A DNA stretch of 64,000 nt from Cyclobacteriaceae bacterium (GCA_020832305.1 JAFIEV010000052.1:1-64000), one strand, 5' to 3'. Shown: positions 51,846-60,711, counted from the first letter of the stretch. Program-made: numbers and translations. Notes: a model not told the origin generated them from the letters alone.

Positions 51846-52844
51846 TTGCGTGTTAAAATATTCTTAAGAAAACCCCGACCCGACCACAACAGCATTGAAG
51901 AATTATTTGAAACTTTGCTATGGGCTTATCCATATCAGGTTGAATTTGAAAAAGTTTATTTACCCTGTTACAGTAAAAATTTATCAGGAATACTTAAAAA
52001 TCTCTGGTTTGCCTTTCGCAACAGGGGTGATATTAATCATATCTCGGGGGCCATCAATTATATCGTAATTGCCACGGGAAGGAACAGCCTGCTTACCATT
52101 CACGATGCCTACCTGGCTGTGCGAGGCAGCTGGCTCAAAAAAAAACTCATACGGATTATCTGGTTTAAGTTACCTGCCCTCATAGCCCGTAGAATCACCA
52201 CTATTTCGGAAAAATCAAAAAAAGAAATCGAGAAATTCGCCCCACATGCTAAGCATAAAATACGCGTTATTCCCAACGCATTCAACCCACGCATGCTCAT
52301 AAGAGAGGTAAGTGAAGAAAGTTCTGCGGAAATTCCGGATAAACCCATCATATTGCATCCCGGTACAAGGGAAAATAAAAATCTTGAAAGAACCATTCGT
52401 GCTTTACATGGATTAAACTGCACCCTGGTTATCATAGGTGAGCTTAGTGAAGGTCAAAAAGTGCTTCTGGAAGAACTTAACATCGACTATAAAAGTTTTT
52501 ATAACCTGCCGTATCTAGAATTGGCAGATTGGTATTTCAAATGCCATGTTGTTTCCTTTGCCTCTACCTATGAAGGTTTTGGGATGCCGATCATTGAAGC
52601 ACAGCTTATCGGACGTCCGGTTGTTACTTCCGACATAGAGCCCATGAATTGGGTATCAGGAGATTCGGCCTGCCTGGTAGACCCTTATAATGAGACTTCA
52701 ATAAGAAAGGGCATTGAAAAAGTGCTAAAGAATAAAGGGTATCGGCTAAGTCTGGTTAAGAAAGGAAGGCAAAATGTAAGGCGCTTTGAGCCGCATAAGC
52801 TGGCCAGTATGTATATGGAAGAGTATAAAAAAGTGGTGAGCTAA
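51846..52844 (+). CDS. GT4-type glycosyltransferase
   Basis: 332 residues with a GT-B fold: MRVKIFLRKPRPDHNSIE at the N terminus, TISEKSKKEI, VIPNAFNP, and the C-terminal donor site SFASTYEGFGMPIIEAQLIGRPVVTSD with the E-x7-E pair. The start is a TTG at 51846; no in-frame ATG or GTG precedes the conserved N-terminal strand. The acceptor is unknown; as a lone gene it may decorate lipids or secreted proteins. Confidence 0.88.
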   Translation: MRVKIFLRKPRPDHNSIEELFETLLWAYPYQVEFEKVYLPCYSKNLSGILKNLWFAFRNRGDINHISGAINYIVIATGRNSLLTIHDAYLAVRGSWLKKKLIRIIWFKLPALIARRITTISEKSKKEIEKFAPHAKHKIRVIPNAFNPRMLIREVSEESSAEIPDKPIILHPGTRENKNLERTIRALHGLNCTLVIIGELSEGQKVLLEELNIDYKSFYNLPYLELADWYFKCHVVSFASTYEGFGMPIIEAQLIGRPVVTSDIEPMNWVSGDSACLVDPYNETSIRKGIEKVLKNKGYRLSLVKKGRQNVRRFEPHKLASMYMEEYKKVVS

Positions 52845-52907
52845 GGATAGCAACATCCAAACTCGACCACCTGAAATATAAAACCGGTTAATTGACAGAC
52901 TAATACA

Positions 52908-54377
52908 CTAAAATATGTGACTGAATCCGAAGAAAAATTGACCACCTTCACGGCTATGTCCATAATCCAGACGCAGAATGGTTGATTGATTCCACGCAGC
53001 CCTGGCACCAACTCCCGGTGCTCCTCTCCATTTTCTCAAATTGACATCAGTAAGGTTGTCCCATACACTCCCCAGGTCGTAAAATGGCGTCAAGCCCAAT
53101 GAAAAGTGTTGCTTCAACATGCGAAAATCATATAAATGCGATCTCATCTCCAGGTTGATCAATGCGACAGTGGGAGCCAAAAACCTGGCTTCCCTGAAAC
53201 CTCGCAAAGACCGCTCTCCACCCAATACCAATATACCACCGGCCTCTGCCTGACTTGACAGATCCCACATTTCAATAAAATTTATGTTGGGTCCGAATAT
53301 ATGACCTAAAGCACCCAGACCGGCAAAGGTGACTCGGCGCTTGTCACTGCCCCATCTGAGAAGGGTATGAATGTACTGGCCCTGGAGCATAAACTTGTTG
53401 AAATTAAACTGCGATCCCAGCCATGGTGCAGAATATTCATGTGAGTATTCCAGAAAAACACCTTCCGAAGGGTCTGGCTCTAAATCACGGGTATCGTAAA
53501 TCAGCGCTGCTGCCAGCATGCTGGTAAATTGAAAACTGTCATTAAACCCAGATAAATTGAATCGATCCCATGTGCCATCATTGATTTGCTTAGATACAAG
53601 GGTTTGATTGTTAATGGCATCCACAGCCCTCCCTTCTACAACGAATGCCTCCTCAGCTACTTTATAACTGTAATCTTCAAATGCCGTAAAAAGTGCTTCA
53701 TAACCAAACATAAGACGAAGCCGGCCTTCCATGAACACTCTTTCAAACAGGAGATTGTACAAATGCTCCCTTTGGATAAACTGATTATGATGAAAATCCG
53801 TTATGTAACTTCCATCCCCCATACGTACGGCACGGGCCAGATTGTCCTCGTAGTCCTTTACCTTTCTGAAATTTCTTCGCGCACCATAAACTCCACCACT
53901 TTTATCGCTGAAAGAAAGGTCATTTAATGAAGACCTGCCTATACCCCAATATTGTGCATGAGGATCTTCCCATAAAACTGCATCAGCACGCATACGCCAA
54001 CGGGTGTTAAAAATATAGGGAGCATCCATTTGAAGGGCATACCTAATGCGGCCATTTTCGAAAATAAAAAATTCAGAATTTACCCTGTAGCGGTAAGGGG
54101 TGTAATAGAAAAAGGGATCTTGTTTGGTTCTGTTTTGGTATAAAAATATATTTCCGCCTATCCCAAAGCCACGAATAGGATCAAATTCAAATCTTGGTAA
54201 ACCTGTAAGAAACAATCCTTCTTTCTTCTCAGCAATATCAGAATCAGAAAGTCTCTTTTTTGGTGATAATTTAAAAGGAAGTGGTGGAATACTATCACCT
54301 GAAGTATAGAGACTTTTAGCAACGCCCATGCCCGGCATCAACATTACTATAATTAATACAACATAGAAATTTTTCAT
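52908..54377 (-). CDS. BamA/D15-type outer membrane protein without POTRA domains
   Basis: 489 residues: signal peptide (VVLIIVMLMPGMGVA), an N-terminal region resembling DUF5982 (GLPRFEFDPIRGFGIGGNIFLYQ), then a D15/Omp85 barrel ending in aromatic FFFGFSHIF. The Omp85 loop-6 type motif appears as GGERSLRGFRE (the 'RGF/RGY' signature). There is no room for POTRA repeats, so it differs from BamA itself. It follows mgtE by 22 bases and appears to be the third gene of a magnesium operon. Confidence 0.82.
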   Translation of the reverse strand: MKNFYVVLIIVMLMPGMGVAKSLYTSGDSIPPLPFKLSPKKRLSDSDIAEKKEGLFLTGLPRFEFDPIRGFGIGGNIFLYQNRTKQDPFFYYTPYRYRVNSEFFIFENGRIRYALQMDAPYIFNTRWRMRADAVLWEDPHAQYWGIGRSSLNDLSFSDKSGGVYGARRNFRKVKDYEDNLARAVRMGDGSYITDFHHNQFIQREHLYNLLFERVFMEGRLRLMFGYEALFTAFEDYSYKVAEEAFVVEGRAVDAINNQTLVSKQINDGTWDRFNLSGFNDSFQFTSMLAAALIYDTRDLEPDPSEGVFLEYSHEYSAPWLGSQFNFNKFMLQGQYIHTLLRWGSDKRRVTFAGLGALGHIFGPNINFIEMWDLSSQAEAGGILVLGGERSLRGFREARFLAPTVALINLEMRSHLYDFRMLKQHFSLGLTPFYDLGSVWDNLTDVNLRKWRGAPGVGARAAWNQSTILRLDYGHSREGGQFFFGFSHIF

Positions 54378-54399
54378 GATTTTTAAAATTATTGTTTAT

Positions 54400-55779
54400 T
54401 TATAAAGTAAAAAATAATGTGGCAACCGTAAAATAGATAAGTAAACCAGTGATATCTACAACTGTGGTAATGGCTGGGCTCGCAGCTACCGCCGGGTCTC
54501 CCCCAAATCTTTTAACCAGTATTGGCAAACCTGCCCCAATGACCGTAGCCGTAACCACCTGCAGTGATAATGCCAGAGAAATAACAAAAGCAATTTTGGT
54601 CAAATTGAGGCTTTCGGGTATTTCAGTCTCCCAGGACAGAAACAAAACTTTGGCAAAGGCTATCACCCCCAGGCAAAAAGCTATTAATATGGAAATACGG
54701 GCCTCTTTCCACAGAACGCGAAGCCAGTTGGCAGCCGTTATATGGCCAAGGGCCAGCGCCCTTACGATCACAGTAGCTGCCTGACTACCAGCGTTGCCTC
54801 CCGTATCGGCAACCATGGGCATATATAATGCAAGAATCATCAGCTTTTCTAGTGTGCTTTCATAACTATGTATAATCATTCCTGAAAGAATCCCCACGGC
54901 CGCAAGAGAAACAACCCATACTACCCGTTTTTTAAAATGCTGAATGGATGAAGTTTCAAGGTAAGCCTGGTCTTCTTTATCGGGGACAATCCCCATAAAT
55001 TTTTCAAGGTCTTCTGTGTGCTCAGCCCGAATTACTTCAATGGCATCGTCATGTGTTACTATGCCCAACAATTGATTTTGAGAATTTACAATTGGAATGG
55101 CTACCAGGTCATACTTCTCAATTTTAAAGGCCACACTTTCCCTGTCTTCATCAACGGATGCATAGACAAAGTTTTCATGTATTATTTCCCTGACTTTTTG
55201 CCCAGGCAAAGCCATAATCAGGTCTTTCAGGGTAATAAAACCGGTCAATTTCATTTGATTATCTACTACATAAACATAATAGACCATCTTTTTCGAAGGT
55301 GAATCACTTCGAACCTTGGCAATAGCCTCCTCTATGCTCATATTGGCCAGTACTGTAGCAAAATCGGTACTCATAATACCCCCTGCTGTCTCCGGAGGAT
55401 AAGCACTCAGGCTAATTACATTTTCCCGTATGGATTTACTGAGATAAGGTAATAAAGCTACCTGCTCCTGTTGGCTCATATGCTGGTACAGGTCACTCCG
55501 GACATCAGATGGCATATATTCAAAAATGGGGGCGAACCTGCGCTTACTCACGTGCTGAAAAAACCTCAACTGTCGGGTAATGGGAAATTCAGCAAATATC
55601 AATCCTTGCTGATGCCGGGTGAATAAGGGAAACAACTCAATTAAAACCTCATCATCGAGCTCCTGCAGAATTATACCCACATCTACCACCGGCATTTTCT
55701 GTAGCAGAGGTATTAGATTTCGGGCTTTGTCAAACCGGCTCAAATCTTCAATCCATTCGTGTAAGTCTTTAATCTCCAT
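54400..55779 (-). CDS. mgtE: Magnesium transporter MgtE
   Basis: 459 residues: N-terminal superhelical MgtE_N (1-125), paired CBS domains (~130-255: MSTDFATVLANMSIEEA ... VVDNQMKLTGFITLKDL ... VNSQNQLLGIVTHDDA), connecting helix, and five membrane helices with the pore signatures PMVADTGGNAGSQ and GGDPAVAASPAITTVVDITGLLIYF. The cytosolic N and CBS domains sense Mg2+ and close the channel. It follows mgtC by 43 bases on the same strand. Confidence 0.95.
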   Translation of the reverse strand: MEIKDLHEWIEDLSRFDKARNLIPLLQKMPVVDVGIILQELDDEVLIELFPLFTRHQQGLIFAEFPITRQLRFFQHVSKRRFAPIFEYMPSDVRSDLYQHMSQQEQVALLPYLSKSIRENVISLSAYPPETAGGIMSTDFATVLANMSIEEAIAKVRSDSPSKKMVYYVYVVDNQMKLTGFITLKDLIMALPGQKVREIIHENFVYASVDEDRESVAFKIEKYDLVAIPIVNSQNQLLGIVTHDDAIEVIRAEHTEDLEKFMGIVPDKEDQAYLETSSIQHFKKRVVWVVSLAAVGILSGMIIHSYESTLEKLMILALYMPMVADTGGNAGSQAATVIVRALALGHITAANWLRVLWKEARISILIAFCLGVIAFAKVLFLSWETEIPESLNLTKIAFVISLALSLQVVTATVIGAGLPILVKRFGGDPAVAASPAITTVVDITGLLIYFTVATLFFTL

Positions 55780-55822
55780 TTTCCCTGTATGTTAAAGTTT
55801 CACCCTCTTCTATAACATTTGA

Positions 55823-56530
55823 TCAATCCGGTTGTGTGCCACTCAGTGACCAGCTTACCTCCGTTACACCATACTCAATTGTAAGTTTACCAGCCATATA
55901 TTCAATGAAACCATCCGACTTTACATTGGCAAGTATTTCTGCCTCAACATAGGTATAAGCCGGACTGCCATTGTCTGTGCTTTTCAGTGATCGCAATTGC
56001 AATTGATCGTTTTTCTTTATCTCATTGAGCATCAATACCCTGAGGTGGTTTTCAACCTGCTCCTTGCAGCGGATTTTGATTGTGTAATAGGCTACACCAA
56101 TATCTTCTCTTTTTGCAGGCAATCGATTAATAAAACCACTAATAGGCCTGAGCATTGTGTGTGCCGCCGTTATAGAAACAGCCGTTATGGTAGCTTCGGT
56201 GTACAAACCGGCACCCGCCAGCGTTCCAACCGCAGCCGAACACCAGATGGTGGCTGCTGTATTAAGCCCTTGAATATTCATGCCGGTTTTCAGAATCACA
56301 CCACCCCCGAGAAAACCTATACCAGTAACAATTTGACCTGCTACCCTCGATGGGTCACCTGCGCCATCGGTAAGCGATAACGAAAGCAATATAAAGGCCG
56401 CTGAACCCAAAGACACAAGGGTATTAGTGCGGAGACCTGCACTCTTTTGTCGCCATTGTCTTTCAACACCAACCAATGCGCCCAAGGCAAAAGCCAGCCC
56501 TAATCTTATAATAAAATCTAAAATGGTCAT
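55823..56530 (-). CDS. mgtC: MgtC/SapB family membrane protein
   Basis: 235 residues. The MgtC signature is present: LGLAFALGALVGVERQWRQKSAGLRTNTLVSLGSA, then GFLGGGVILKTG and GLNTAATIWCSAAVGTLAGAG, with four or five membrane helices and a C-terminal soluble ACT-like domain (YTIKIRCKEQVENHL to the end). In Salmonella MgtC is induced by low Mg2+ and modulates ATP synthase and phosphate uptake; here its neighbours support a Mg2+ role. A promoter-like element and a strong hairpin lie in its 125-base leader. Confidence 0.92.
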   Translation of the reverse strand: MTILDFIIRLGLAFALGALVGVERQWRQKSAGLRTNTLVSLGSAAFILLSLSLTDGAGDPSRVAGQIVTGIGFLGGGVILKTGMNIQGLNTAATIWCSAAVGTLAGAGLYTEATITAVSITAAHTMLRPISGFINRLPAKREDIGVAYYTIKIRCKEQVENHLRVLMLNEIKKNDQLQLRSLKSTDNGSPAYTYVEAEILANVKSDGFIEYMAGKLTIEYGVTEVSWSLSGTQPD

Positions 56531-56555
56531 AATACACCCCCTATTCTAATTTGTA

Positions 56556-56594
56556 GCCTGACCGGCCACCTTCTGGGAGCGCCGGATATCAGAC
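56556..56594 (-). ncRNA. Structured leader hairpin of mgtC, candidate cis-regulatory RNA
   Basis: On the minus strand GTCTGA (56594-56589) pairs with TCAGGC (56561-56556) and CCGG (56585-56582) with CCGG (56565-56562), a 10-bp stem with one G.U and a three-base bulge, closed by a 16-base loop that can pair further. It sits between the -7 element at 56662 and the mgtC start. It lacks a T-tract and does not resemble the ykoK (M-box) consensus. Confidence 0.45.
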
Positions 56595-56661
56595 GGGTGA
56601 AAAATTTGTTAATTGTAACTCAGACTCTGTATCCATGAGGATATTAATATTTTTTATTTCG

Positions 56662-56669
56662 CAAAGGTA
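56662..56669 (-). promoter_or_regulatory. TAnnTTTG -7 element of mgtC
   Basis: On the minus strand TACCTTTG matches the consensus, 131 bases upstream of the mgtC start. No -33 TTTG at standard spacing was found. Confidence 0.5.
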
Positions 56670-56725
56670 AAACCATAGAACAAGAATGGCTCTTAGAAAA
56701 CCTACAGAAAAAAATTATAAAATTA

Positions 56726-58117
56726 TTAGAATGAAGAAGCTAATATCTTCTTTTGGGGTTTAAACTCCAAAGAAAAAATACTGCCTGTGCCAGGTTGGGA
56801 ATTCACCAATATATCAGTATTATGTATTTCCAATATTTTTTTGGTAAGGGATAATCCAATGCCATGCCCCGATATTTGCGTGTGGTTTTTACTTCGGTAA
56901 AAAGGCTTGAAGATATTGGGCAGGTCTTCTTTACTGATGCCACAACCCTTATCTATAAAATCGACCTTCAATTGATCGTCACGGGCAATAATAAAGACTT
57001 CAACACGGTGATCTTCAGAAAACTTACAGGCATTTTCCATAAGATTCAGAAAAGCTGTTTTTAATAGATAGGCATTTCCAATGATTACCAGGCTGTCATC
57101 TGCCTCACTCGTATCATCAATTTCTAAATTTACATTATAATTCAGTTGATTTTTCATCAATTCTAAACGTGCCTCCATTATCAGCTCGTCTACCCTAACT
57201 TCCTTAAAAGAAATTTCTGTGGCATCATAACTCGCCCGCGCCAGATCAAGCAGGTTGGCCGATAATCTTGAAATTTTCTGAGCATCTTCCAGAGCTTTTT
57301 GTAAGGCTAGTTTACTTTCCGGTGATAAGCCCTTTATTCTTAGTCCCAACTCCAGCTCTGCCATTAGCGCAGCAAGCGGTGTTCTTAGTTCATGGGATAT
57401 ATTGGATACAAACTGTTTCTGGGCATCAAAGGATTGCTCCAACCGGTCGAGCATCTTATTAAAGGTGATGGCCAGTTCTGAAATTTCATCGTGATTATCA
57501 CCTTCTGCAATCCTTAAATCGAGGTTGGTTGCCGTAATAACTTCTGCCTTTTCAATCATTTTACTTACAGGTGATAACGATTTGGCTGAAAAATATCTTC
57601 CAACAAACGCCATTACGAAAATACCTGATAACCAAACCATAATAAGTGTGGTGCGCAAATTCGCAAGTTTGTTATAACCATAATCATCATATGCTGCAGC
57701 GGTTAAGATAAAGTCATCGCCATTGTACCGGTATAAAAGGCCAATTACCTGCCATCGCTCCTGTTCAAATTTGATTTCACCTTTTTTCCAGACCTGACTC
57801 AGCATTTCAGGTGTTTCTTTTACAAAGTCAATTTCCACAGCATCGTGATACAAAAGATTAAATGCCGTATCGTAAACCGCCACTTCAACTTCGTTTAAGG
57901 TTTCTCTGTTTTTCTGATATATAGTTTGCAAGGTCAGCGGATCTACGTTTGCATCAAGCAAAACATTTGCTTTGGTGATTGCTTCTTTTTGCAAAGTATT
58001 ATAAAACTCAGTCTTGCGGTTTCTCTGGGCTGAATAATAAATAATAATTGAAAAGACAAACAAAATAGATGCGCAAATGCCAGTAAATAACAGCGTAAGT
58101 CGGTATCTGATTCTCAT
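56726..58117 (-). CDS. Sensor histidine kinase, HAMP-containing, OmpR-partner type
   Basis: 463 residues from the ATG at 58117 (an ATG-like start further up at 58171 would overlap the regulator). Two membrane helices (~8-30 and ~155-178) bracket a ~120-residue periplasmic domain; a HAMP domain follows, then HisKA with FVSNISHELRTPLAAL (His ~242), N-box LMENACKFS, G1 DKGCGI and G2 GHGIGLSL. Periplasmic acidic residues are frequent (EVEVAVYD, VEIDFVKETPEML, YDDYGYN). The gene is immediately downstream of an OmpR-type regulator and upstream of mgtC-mgtE, so a PhoPQ-like cation sensor is a reasonable inference, not a demonstrated one. Confidence 0.9.
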   Translation of the reverse strand: MRIRYRLTLLFTGICASILFVFSIIIYYSAQRNRKTEFYNTLQKEAITKANVLLDANVDPLTLQTIYQKNRETLNEVEVAVYDTAFNLLYHDAVEIDFVKETPEMLSQVWKKGEIKFEQERWQVIGLLYRYNGDDFILTAAAYDDYGYNKLANLRTTLIMVWLSGIFVMAFVGRYFSAKSLSPVSKMIEKAEVITATNLDLRIAEGDNHDEISELAITFNKMLDRLEQSFDAQKQFVSNISHELRTPLAALMAELELGLRIKGLSPESKLALQKALEDAQKISRLSANLLDLARASYDATEISFKEVRVDELIMEARLELMKNQLNYNVNLEIDDTSEADDSLVIIGNAYLLKTAFLNLMENACKFSEDHRVEVFIIARDDQLKVDFIDKGCGISKEDLPNIFKPFYRSKNHTQISGHGIGLSLTKKILEIHNTDILVNSQPGTGSIFSLEFKPQKKILASSF

Positions 58118-58136
58118 GCAAGGTTCTGTATGTAGC

Positions 58137-58826
58137 CTAATCGGAATTTGATTTTCTAAAAACAAAACCAAGGCCGGGCTTTGTATGTATCAACTTATGT
58201 TCAAATCCTTTGTCAACTTTCTTTCTGAGGTAATTAATATACACATCAATAAAGTTAGTTCCGGTATCGAAGTGTGTATCCCAAACTTTTTCTGCAATTT
58301 CAGTTCTGGACAAAACCCTGTTGGGATTGCGCAACATAAACTCCAACAGTTTGAGCTCTTTGGGGGTAAGGCTAATTTCTTTACCCGCCCTTTTGGCAAT
58401 TTTTGTTTCGGTATTGAGCTGTAAATCTTCATATACAAGCACAAAACCTTGTTCGTGCCGGTAGGCAGCCTTTCTTTGAATAACCGATTTTATTCTTGCA
58501 TGCAATTCCCTGAAGTCAAAAGGTTTTACCAGATAATCATCTGCACCTGAATCAAACCCTTCCACTTTATCATCTGTAGTTCCCAGGGCGGTCAGAATAA
58601 GAATAGGCAAATCCGGCTTAGCCTTACGCAACTCACGACACAACTCCAATCCGTTAATACCGGGTAAAATCAAATCCATTATTACTAAATCAAAAGAATT
58701 TTCCAGTGCCAGCTTTTTACCCATTTCACCATCATAGACTAAAGTAACGATATATTGATGATCTTCAAGCCCTCTTTTTAAGAGCTCCGCCAAACGATTA
58801 TCATCCTCAATCACCAGAATTTTCAT
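58137..58826 (-). CDS. OmpR-family response regulator
   Basis: 229 residues: receiver domain with acidic pair at 8-9, phosphoacceptor Asp51 (LVIMDLILPG), Lys in DDYLVKPFDF; then a winged-helix DNA-binding domain (ISLTPKELKLLEFMLRNPNRVLSR ... FIDVYINYLRKKVD). Standard length. It heads the transcription unit with the kinase 19 bases downstream; a consensus -7 element lies just upstream. Confidence 0.95.
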   Translation of the reverse strand: MKILVIEDDNRLAELLKRGLEDHQYIVTLVYDGEMGKKLALENSFDLVIMDLILPGINGLELCRELRKAKPDLPILILTALGTTDDKVEGFDSGADDYLVKPFDFRELHARIKSVIQRKAAYRHEQGFVLVYEDLQLNTETKIAKRAGKEISLTPKELKLLEFMLRNPNRVLSRTEIAEKVWDTHFDTGTNFIDVYINYLRKKVDKGFEHKLIHTKPGLGFVFRKSNSD

Positions 58827-58849
58827 TTTCCGCTTTTTAATAATTAATA

Positions 58850-58857
58850 CAAATATA
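58850..58857 (-). promoter_or_regulatory. TAnnTTTG -7 element of the response regulator
   Basis: On the minus strand TATATTTG lies 24 bases before the ATG and matches the consensus exactly. Confidence 0.55.
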
Positions 58858-58911
58858 CGTTTGGCGCTTACTTAAAGAGAGCAGATAATGAAAATTTTGA
58901 AAGTCAAGCCG

Positions 58912-58953
58912 GAAAAATCAGGAAGCAGTTGTCTGAATTTCTAAACTGCTTCC
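58912..58953 (-). terminator. Terminator of the Hsp20-like gene
   Basis: GGAAGCAGTT (58921-58930) pairs perfectly with AACTGCTTCC (58944-58953) around a 13-base loop. On the minus strand the stem is followed by TGATTTTT. It lies 15 bases beyond the stop codon. Confidence 0.75.
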
Positions 58954-58968
58954 AATGGAATTGTGAAA

Positions 58969-59400
58969 TTACCTGCTCAGGCGAACTTTTTGCAGATGTT
59001 CAAAATCATTTTCCCGGGGTACCAGCAGCATGAGTCTGCTATTGTGAAAGCGGGCAGTTGATTTCTGAATATCTGCATCCTTGGGTAAACGATAGGTTAT
59101 CAGTTTATCCTGATGGAATACGGTAGGTTTTTGTTCAGATCCAATGTAACTGATCTTGTGATCTTCCTCCGGAGAAAGATAAATTGATACCTGATCCGTT
59201 TCGAGGTGCACATCAAAATCATCACTTTCCATCCCTTGTGAATGTACTTCTATGTAGTAATATAGTGGGTTTTCGGAAAAGAAAGTATGTGTTTTTTTAT
59301 CGTATTCCCTTTTTGCCGGAAAGTCTTCCACCAAGTCTTCCCCTCTGAAGCCTTGTAGAAAATTATTTGTACGGCTTTTTCTTCTTTGAATAGTTTTCAT
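58969..59400 (-). CDS. Hsp20/alpha-crystallin-like protein
   Basis: 143 residues. From ~48 on the sequence has the beta-sandwich pattern of small heat-shock proteins: YYIEVHSQGMESDDFDVHLETDQVSIYL corresponds to 'Y.i.v.lPG..kedf.v.v....L.I', LITYRLPKDADIQKSTARFHNSRLMLLVP to 'F.LP..vd...i.A...nGvL.i.lP'. The classical A-x-x-x-n-G-V-L reads A-RFHNSRL, i.e. Gly replaced by Ser, and the C-terminal I-x-I oligomerisation motif is absent. It may therefore be a divergent chaperone or a non-oligomeric relative. It is monocistronic with its own terminator. Confidence 0.6.
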   Translation of the reverse strand: MKTIQRRKSRTNNFLQGFRGEDLVEDFPAKREYDKKTHTFFSENPLYYYIEVHSQGMESDDFDVHLETDQVSIYLSPEEDHKISYIGSEQKPTVFHQDKLITYRLPKDADIQKSTARFHNSRLMLLVPRENDFEHLQKVRLSR

Positions 59401-59616
59401 AAATCATCATTTTTGGTTCTTTCATATAAAAAACAATGATCATGCCTGTATAAAAAATGTATATACCGTGTTCAATAGCTTTACTAAAATGTAGAAACCA
59501 GTGGAATATCTGGGAAAATGTTGAATTTTTTCCACGCCTGCTATCAATAATTTTAGTATGTAAACCAATAAATCTAGATTTTCAAAACCAGGTAAAGATA
59601 GGTAGTGTTAAGGATG
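59401..59616. other. Intergenic, nothing supported
   Basis: AT-rich stretch upstream of the Hsp20-like gene and downstream of the PIN pseudogene. No frame or repeat with support was seen. Confidence 0.4.
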
Positions 59617-59997
59617 TTAAATAAAAGTATACTCAGAATCCATTGCCTGTAGTATTTTTTTGTCCAAAGTCCAGATTTTGAGTTTAAACCTCATTACTGA
59701 ATAAATGATAACCGAATCAATCAACCCAATACCAGGATTTACATAATTATTTTTGTAAGAAAGTAAGCCTCCTGCAATAATCAATTACGGTTCATCTAAA
59801 GTTGGGATTACAGATGCAAATTTCAGAATCAAATCCATCTCTTTCTTACTTTTTGCTCCTAGAAGTAGCTCTGCAAAAATAAGTTCAAGTCCCCACACCC
59901 TACCTGACTCATGAAATTCCTGGCAACGGGAAAAGCACTTAGGATTTGCTTTCAGGTACTCGACTCAGATAGAGGTATCGAAAACAATCCCCTTCAT
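59617..59997 (-). pseudogene. PIN-domain (VapC-like) toxin pseudogene with two in-frame stops
   Basis: Reading the minus strand from ATG 59997 in one frame gives 126 sense-or-stop codons and a final TAA at 59617. The product would begin MKGIVFDTSI, then TGA (59965-59967) where PIN proteins usually have Trp, continue VEYLKANPK, and have a second stop TAA at 59785-59787 after TLDEP. All four PIN acidic residues are in place: Asp7 (FDTS), Glu43 (FAELLLG), Asp94 (GLIDSV), Asp112 (TLDKK). The length fits VapC. No frameshift is present, so the inactivation looks recent. No antitoxin gene lies upstream: only ~40 bases separate it from the hairpin at 60037-60070. Confidence 0.82.
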
Positions 59998-60036
59998 TTG
60001 CGATTTAATATTCATTTTCAATAAGCTATAAATATA

Positions 60037-60070
60037 AAAGCCAATTCGGAATCAATCCCGAAATGGCTTT
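60037..60070 (-). terminator. Terminator of the PorT-like gene
   Basis: AAAGCCA (60037-60043) pairs with TGGCTTT (60064-60070) and TTCGG (60045-60049) with CCGAA (60058-60062), interrupted by an A-A mismatch. On the minus strand the stem is followed by a T-rich stretch. Confidence 0.75.
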
Positions 60071-60096
60071 CATATAAGATTTTTAAAAAATGAATT

Positions 60097-60711
60097 CTAC
60101 AATCTGAATCCCAGACTTAAGATAAATTGGTTGAGTCTTTGGTCTGTACTAAAGGCCTGATTGCCCAGTTTAACCTGATCTCCAAACTTACTTAGATTGC
60201 CTTCATACTTAGCATCAATAAGAATTGGGCCTAGGTCAAGTCCTAAACCTGCCTGGTACCCTACGGTAGCGCTTCTGTAATTCTCAAGTATATTTGCTCC
60301 ATTTTCTTCAGCAGATAATAAATAAGAAAAGCTTGGACCGGCATTGATCCGGAAGATTTTACCTGCTTTAAAACCAATCATTACGGGAAGGTCTATCCTG
60401 TTAAAATCATAATTTCGGATTTGTGAAACCAGGGTAGAAGGCTCGGTAACATTTACTTTACCAGAAGTTGATGTATACAACAATTCTGGTTGAATATAAA
60501 TACCTACTAAAGGAATGGATATTCTGGCAAATACCCCGGCATGAAAGCCAAGTTGTGCCCCTTCAGTCTCAAATGTTGCATCATCGATATTTTTAATATC
60601 CAAAGTAGAGGAGCTCAAACCGACACGAGGCCCAAACATAAAAAGTTTTTGTGCATTGGCCTGTACGCCCAGTACAGTAATTACCAGCAACAATAACGCG
60701 ATTTTTTTCAT
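60097..60711 (-). CDS. PorT-family outer membrane beta-barrel protein
   Basis: 204 residues: signal peptide ending VQANAQ, then FMFGPRVGLSSSTLDI, the usual first strand of PorT/OMP_b-brl_2 proteins, and alternating strands (GFHAGVFARISIPLVGIYIQPELLYTS, RIDLPVMIGFKAGKIFRINAGPSFSYLL, VGYQAGLGLDLGPILIDAKYEGNLS) ending with FILSLGFRL. The name covers a broad superfamily; a role in T9SS itself is not implied. Confidence 0.85.
   Translation of the reverse strand: MKKIALLLLVITVLGVQANAQKLFMFGPRVGLSSSTLDIKNIDDATFETEGAQLGFHAGVFARISIPLVGIYIQPELLYTSTSGKVNVTEPSTLVSQIRNYDFNRIDLPVMIGFKAGKIFRINAGPSFSYLLSAEENGANILENYRSATVGYQAGLGLDLGPILIDAKYEGNLSKFGDQVKLGNQAFSTDQRLNQFILSLGFRL

Noticed and set aside
56684-56761. 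25-codon ORF reading into the kinase 3' end from ATG 56684
   Set aside because: Antisense to the kinase end, very short and without start context or neighbours that support it.
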